Origin: an uncultured Oscillospiraceae bacterium
GTDB lineage: Bacteria; Bacillota; Clostridia; Oscillospirales; Acutalibacteraceae
DNA: 9,637 bases
Direction of reading: 5' to 3'
Assembly (NCBI GenBank): GCA_902478455.1
Contig: CABSLJ010000088.1
Coordinates: 1-9,637, forward strand
Shown: in pieces, positions 7,108-9,637 of the stretch
How the letters are laid out: each line of letters begins with the position of its first letter
How positions within the stretch are numbered: the first letter of the stretch is position 1
The notes under the pieces: model-generated
Told to the model about the DNA's origin: nothing
Seen by the model: only the letters and a program-made list of their open reading frames with translations
The model's database searches: none
Program-made: the position numbers and the translations under genes

Positions 7108-8538
7108 CTAGACGTTGATTTCGGCCTCCTCGACCTTCAAGCCCTCATAGGGCAGAAGGGCGGCGCGCACCGTCTCGTTTAAGAACTCCTCGGTCTGCTG
7201 GGCGGCGCGGCCGGTGTATTTCTCCGGCTTTAAGATATCTTCCAGCTCTTCCTCGGTCACGCCGAAGGCCGGGTCGCCCGCGATGCGGCGCAGCAGATCG
7301 TTTTCCCCGCCCTCTTCCTTGACGACGCGGGAGGCCTCCATGGAATGGACGCGGATACGCTCATGCAGTTCCTGACGGTCGGCGCCGCGCTTGACGGCGT
7401 CCATCATGATGTTTTCGGTGGCCATAAAGGGCAGCTCCTTGCGCAGGCGCTGCTCGATTACCTTGGGATAAACCACCAGTCCATCCGCCACATTGAGATA
7501 GAGGTTCAAAATGGCGTCCACGGCGAGGAAGGCCTCGGGCACGCTCAGGCGCTTGTTGGCCGAGTCGTCCAGCGTGCGCTCAAACCACTGGGTGGCGGCG
7601 GTGACGGCCGGATTGAGGGCGTCCACCATCACATAGCGGGCGAGCGACGCGATGCGCTCGGAACGCATGGGATTGCGCTTGTACGCCATGGCGGACGAGC
7701 CGATCTGATGCTTTTCAAAGGGCTCCTCAACCTCCTTGAGGTGCTGAAGCAGGCGGATATCGTTGGAAAATTTGGCGGCGCTCTGGGCGATGCCGCTCAG
7801 GATATTGAGGATCTGGCTGTCGAGCTTGCGGGAATAGGTCTGCCCGGAAACGGGGAAGCAGCCGGAATAGCCCATCTTTTCGGCGATGAGGCGGTCAAGC
7901 CGCTTGACCTTTTCATTGTCGCCGTCGAAGAGCTCCAGAAAGCTGGCCTGAGTGCCGGTGGTGCCCTTGGAGCCCAGAAGCTTGGCCTTGCCGAGCTGAT
8001 ATTCCACGTCCTCAAGGTCCATCAGCAGCTCCTGCATCCACAACGTGGCGCGCTTGCCGACGGTGGTCGGCTGGGCAGGCTGAAAGTGGGTAAAGGCCAG
8101 CGTGGGCAGACTCTTATAGCGGTCGGCGAATTCCGAAAGCACGCGCAGCACGCCGACAAGCTTGTTTCGCACCAGACGCAGGGCCTCGGTCATGATGATG
8201 ACATCGGTATTGTCGCCGACATAGCAGGAGGTCGCGCCCAGGTGGATGATGGGCCGGGCCTTGGGGCACTGCTGGCCGTAGGCGTAGACATGGGCCATGA
8301 CGTCGTGGCGGACCTCTTTCTCCCTCTGCTCGGCAACGTCGTAGTTGATGTCGTCCTGGAAGGCGATCATTTCGTCGATCTGCTCCTGCTCAATGGGCAG
8401 GCCGAGCTCTTTTTCCGCCTGCGCCAGGGCGATCCACAGCCGCCGCCAGGTGCGGAATTTCATATCGGGGGAAAAGAGGTATTTCATCTCCTTGTCCGCA
8501 TAGCGGGAAGAAAGCGGGGATTCATAGGTATCCTTCAA
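7108..8538 (-). CDS. purB: Adenylosuccinate lyase, long vertebrate-like type
   Basis: Releases fumarate twice in purine synthesis: from SAICAR to give AICAR, and from adenylosuccinate to give AMP. The 476 residues belong to the fumarase/aspartase superfamily: RHDVMAHV with His78, HLGATSCYVGDNTD (99-112), THFQPAQPTTVGKR with the catalytic His151 (150-163), KGTTGTQASFLELF (191-204), and the signature loop GSSAMAYKRNP (280-290) with the catalytic serine region. Many bacterial PurB proteins are about 430-455 residues; this one matches the longer human ADSL type closely from SPLSSRY to LPYEG. The signature has Ala285 where the superfamily normally has proline. The start is TTG at 8538, supported by a perfect AAAGGAGG (8547-8554) eight bases upstream and by the family's N-terminus; the next ATG is inside the fold. 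Confidence 0.97.
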   Translation of the reverse strand: MKDTYESPLSSRYADKEMKYLFSPDMKFRTWRRLWIALAQAEKELGLPIEQEQIDEMIAFQDDINYDVAEQREKEVRHDVMAHVYAYGQQCPKARPIIHLGATSCYVGDNTDVIIMTEALRLVRNKLVGVLRVLSEFADRYKSLPTLAFTHFQPAQPTTVGKRATLWMQELLMDLEDVEYQLGKAKLLGSKGTTGTQASFLELFDGDNEKVKRLDRLIAEKMGYSGCFPVSGQTYSRKLDSQILNILSGIAQSAAKFSNDIRLLQHLKEVEEPFEKHQIGSSAMAYKRNPMRSERIASLARYVMVDALNPAVTAATQWFERTLDDSANKRLSVPEAFLAVDAILNLYLNVADGLVVYPKVIEQRLRKELPFMATENIMMDAVKRGADRQELHERIRVHSMEASRVVKEEGGENDLLRRIAGDPAFGVTEEELEDILKPEKYTGRAAQQTEEFLNETVRAALLPYEGLKVEEAEINV

Positions 8539-8570
8539 AAGGGTTTCCTCCTTTGATGTTTTTTAGCAGT

Positions 8571-8589
8571 AAAAAGGCGGCATTTCCGC
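8571..8589 (-). terminator. Weak terminator-like hairpin upstream of purB
   Basis: On the minus strand GCGG (8589-8586) pairs with CCGC (8580-8577) around a five-base loop, followed after one C by five T (8575-8571). The stem is only four base pairs. It lies 17 bases before the purB ribosome binding site and could act as a leader attenuator; it may also be chance. Confidence 0.25.
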
Positions 8590-8600
8590 AGGAAAAGAAG

Positions 8601-8629
8601 TTTTTATCCTGAAAAAAGGACCTGTACAA
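8601..8629 (-). promoter_or_regulatory. Possible purB promoter
   Basis: Minus strand TTGTAC (8629-8624), a 17-base spacer and TAAAAA (8606-8601) resemble a sigma-70-type promoter just after the purC terminator. Match to consensus is only partial (3 of 6 and 4 of 6). Confidence 0.25.
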
Positions 8630-8657
8630 AAGGAAAACGCCGCACGGAGCGTGCGGC
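8628..8657 (-). terminator. Probable terminator or attenuator after purC
   Basis: Minus strand GCCGCACG (8657-8650) pairs perfectly with CGTGCGGC (8646-8639) around a three-base loop, followed by GTTTTCCTTTT. It is 60 bases past the purC stop. The interrupted T-run suggests partial termination between purC and purB. Confidence 0.6.
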
Positions 8658-8716
8658 TTTCCCAAACGGAGGGCGGCAGAGAGACTCGCCCCTCCTTCGC
8701 CTTCCGCCTATGTTTT

Positions 8717-9421
8717 TTACAATCCGATGCGCTTCATCACTTCGGCGTAGGCTTCCTCCACGCCGCCCATGTCTCTGCGGAAGCGGTCCTTGTCCAGCTT
8801 TTCGTGGGTGTTTACGTCCCAGAAGCGGCAGGTGTCAGGAGAGATTTCATCGGCCAGGATGATGTCGCCCTTGTAGCGGCCGAACTCAAGCTTGAAGTCG
8901 ATCAGCTCAATGCCCACTGAAAGGAAGAATTCGCACAGAACCTCGTTGACCTTGTTCGCCATGGCGGAGATGGCGTCCACCTCTTCCTTGGCGGCGAAGC
9001 CGGCCGCGAGGATATGGGTCTCGTTGACCATCGGGTCGCCGAGATCGTCGTTTTTATAGCAGAACTCAAGCACCGGGATGCGCATGGGAGTGCCCTCCTC
9101 CACGCCGAGGCGCTTGGCCAGAGAACCGGCCGCCTTATTGCGGACAATGACCTCCAGCGGAACGATCTCCACCTTTCTAACCAGCGTTTCGCGGTCGCTG
9201 AGCTCCTCCACGAAATGGGTCTTTACTCCCTTCTCCTCCAGGAGCTTGAACAAATAGTTGGACATTCTGTTGTTGACCACGCCCTTGCCCGTGATGGTCC
9301 CCTTCTTCAGCCCGTTGAACGCTGTGGCGTCGTCCTTATAGGCGACGATGCAGAGATCGGGATCGTCGGTCGTAAACACCTTTTTGGCCTTACCCTCGTA
9401 AAGCTGCTCACCCTTTTGCAT
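8717..9421 (-). CDS. purC: SAICAR synthetase (phosphoribosylaminoimidazole-succinocarboxamide synthase)
   Basis: Condenses CAIR and aspartate with ATP to SAICAR in de novo IMP synthesis; the product is the substrate of PurB, the next gene. The 234 residues are the normal length of the single-domain bacterial enzyme. Seen are the N-terminal nucleotide loop LYEGKAKKVF (7-16), KDDATAFNG (29-37), the first family signature PLEVIVRNKAAGSLAKR (88-104), the second signature around LIDFKLEFG (173-181) and the metal and ATP motif DEISPDTCRFWD (191-202). The ATG at 9421 has AAGGAGG seven bases upstream. It is preceded by the 6S-like RNA region and probably shares its promoter or is transcribed by read-through. 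Confidence 0.98.
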   Translation of the reverse strand: MQKGEQLYEGKAKKVFTTDDPDLCIVAYKDDATAFNGLKKGTITGKGVVNNRMSNYLFKLLEEKGVKTHFVEELSDRETLVRKVEIVPLEVIVRNKAAGSLAKRLGVEEGTPMRIPVLEFCYKNDDLGDPMVNETHILAAGFAAKEEVDAISAMANKVNEVLCEFFLSVGIELIDFKLEFGRYKGDIILADEISPDTCRFWDVNTHEKLDKDRFRRDMGGVEEAYAEVMKRIGL

Positions 9422-9444
9422 TGAAATGCCTCCTTTTTTTCATG

Positions 9445-9622
9445 ACGGCAGACCGCCCTGCTCTAGCAGGGTTCCGCCTATCGATCCGCGTGCAAGCGGA
9501 AGCCTTCCCATAGGCTTGCGGCTGGAAATCCGGCCGTCTTTTGACGGCAAACAGCCCACATACGGCAAAAGCATCCGCTTCACCGGACTCGGTCGGAAAT
9601 CCCCAGCATACAAAGCGCTTAT
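9445..9622 (-). ncRNA. Candidate 6S RNA (or structured purC leader)
   Basis: Read on the minus strand, the roughly 180 nt before purC fold by hand into one long interrupted rod. From outside in: TGCT 9608-9605 with AGCA 9462-9459; GGG 9603-9601 with CCC 9471-9469; TTCCG 9598-9594 with CGGAA 9476-9472; CGA(g)TCCG 9591-9584 with CGGATCG 9488-9482; GTGAAGCGGA 9583-9574 with TCCGCTT(g)CAC 9500-9490. Then comes an open central region whose 3' side can form its own hairpin (AAGCCT 9517-9512 with AGGCTT 9505-9500), then GGCTG 9556-9552 with CAGCC 9524-9520, and the tip GCCGTC-AAAA-GACGGC 9548-9533. Length, rod shape, central bubble and 3'-side hairpin match 6S RNA, which binds the RNA polymerase holoenzyme. 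Ends are inferred from the promoter and the outer pairs. The alternative is a cis-acting purC leader. Confidence 0.6.
9456..9471 (-). other. Alternative hairpin at the 3' end of the rod RNA
   Basis: CCCTGC (9471-9466) and GCAGGG (9461-9456) form a perfect 6-bp hairpin with a TAGA loop. It uses the same CCC that closes the outer stem of the rod, so the two are mutually exclusive. No T-run follows, so it is not a standard terminator. Confidence 0.45.
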
Positions 9623-9628
9623 GAGGTT

Positions 9629-9634
9629 ATTATA
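9629..9634 (-). promoter_or_regulatory. -10 box of the purC leader / candidate 6S RNA
   Basis: A perfect TATAAT on the minus strand. Transcription would start near 9622, which is where the folded RNA begins. The matching -35 box would lie about 17 bases further upstream, beyond the window edge, so the promoter is only half visible. Confidence 0.6.
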
Positions 9635-9637
9635 ACC

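Noticed and set aside
9440..9637. Purine, ZTP (pfl), PRPP (ykkC) or THF riboswitch, or T-box, upstream of purC
   Set aside because: None of the conserved core motifs of these families could be found; GACCGAG at 9594-9588 only loosely recalls a ykkC segment.
1..9637. A new defence, mobile or biosynthetic system
   Set aside because: All long genes are recognisable housekeeping enzymes or common regulators; no transposase, integrase, toxin-antitoxin or repeat array was seen.

Overview
The window reads as a chromosomal segment of a moderately GC-rich, low-GC-lineage relative (Clostridia-type Firmicute, perhaps Oscillospirales). Three things suggest this: strong AAAGGAGG-type ribosome binding sites, GTG and TTG starts, and the type of the purine enzymes. 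This placement is an inference from gene style, not from a marker gene. I see no mobile element, CRISPR array, tRNA or rRNA.

Left part (1-2898): a LacI-family repressor on the + strand (GTG start at 119) converges on a minus-strand pair, a ProX/YbaK-type Ala-tRNA(Pro) deacylase followed one base later by proB (glutamate 5-kinase without a PUA domain and without a neighbouring proA). A 322-bp gap between lacI-type gene and proB holds a proB terminator and a long hairpin but no convincing gene.

Middle (2899-4076): a LysR-type regulator (+) is divergent from the proX-proB pair. The 108-bp shared promoter region carries two nested perfect 9-bp inverted repeats. The LysR gene ends at a perfect 24-bp hairpin that should terminate transcription from both sides.

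Right part (4077-9637): a minus-strand purine block, in transcription order purC, purB, purA, guaA. PurC and PurB act late in IMP synthesis, PurB and PurA convert IMP to AMP, and GuaA makes GMP from XMP; guaB is not here. The gaps between the genes (73-178 bp) contain hairpins, so the block may be several transcription units or an attenuated operon.

The most interesting element is upstream of purC. A perfect TATAAT box is followed by about 180 nt that fold on paper into one long imperfect rod with a central bubble and an AAAA-capped tip. This is the architecture and size of 6S RNA, whose gene lies directly upstream of a purine gene in cyanobacteria (purK). The -35 box would fall just outside the window. 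Other points worth checking are a vertebrate-like PurB with an altered signature residue, a ProX with an altered C-terminal motif, and the possible LysR operator.
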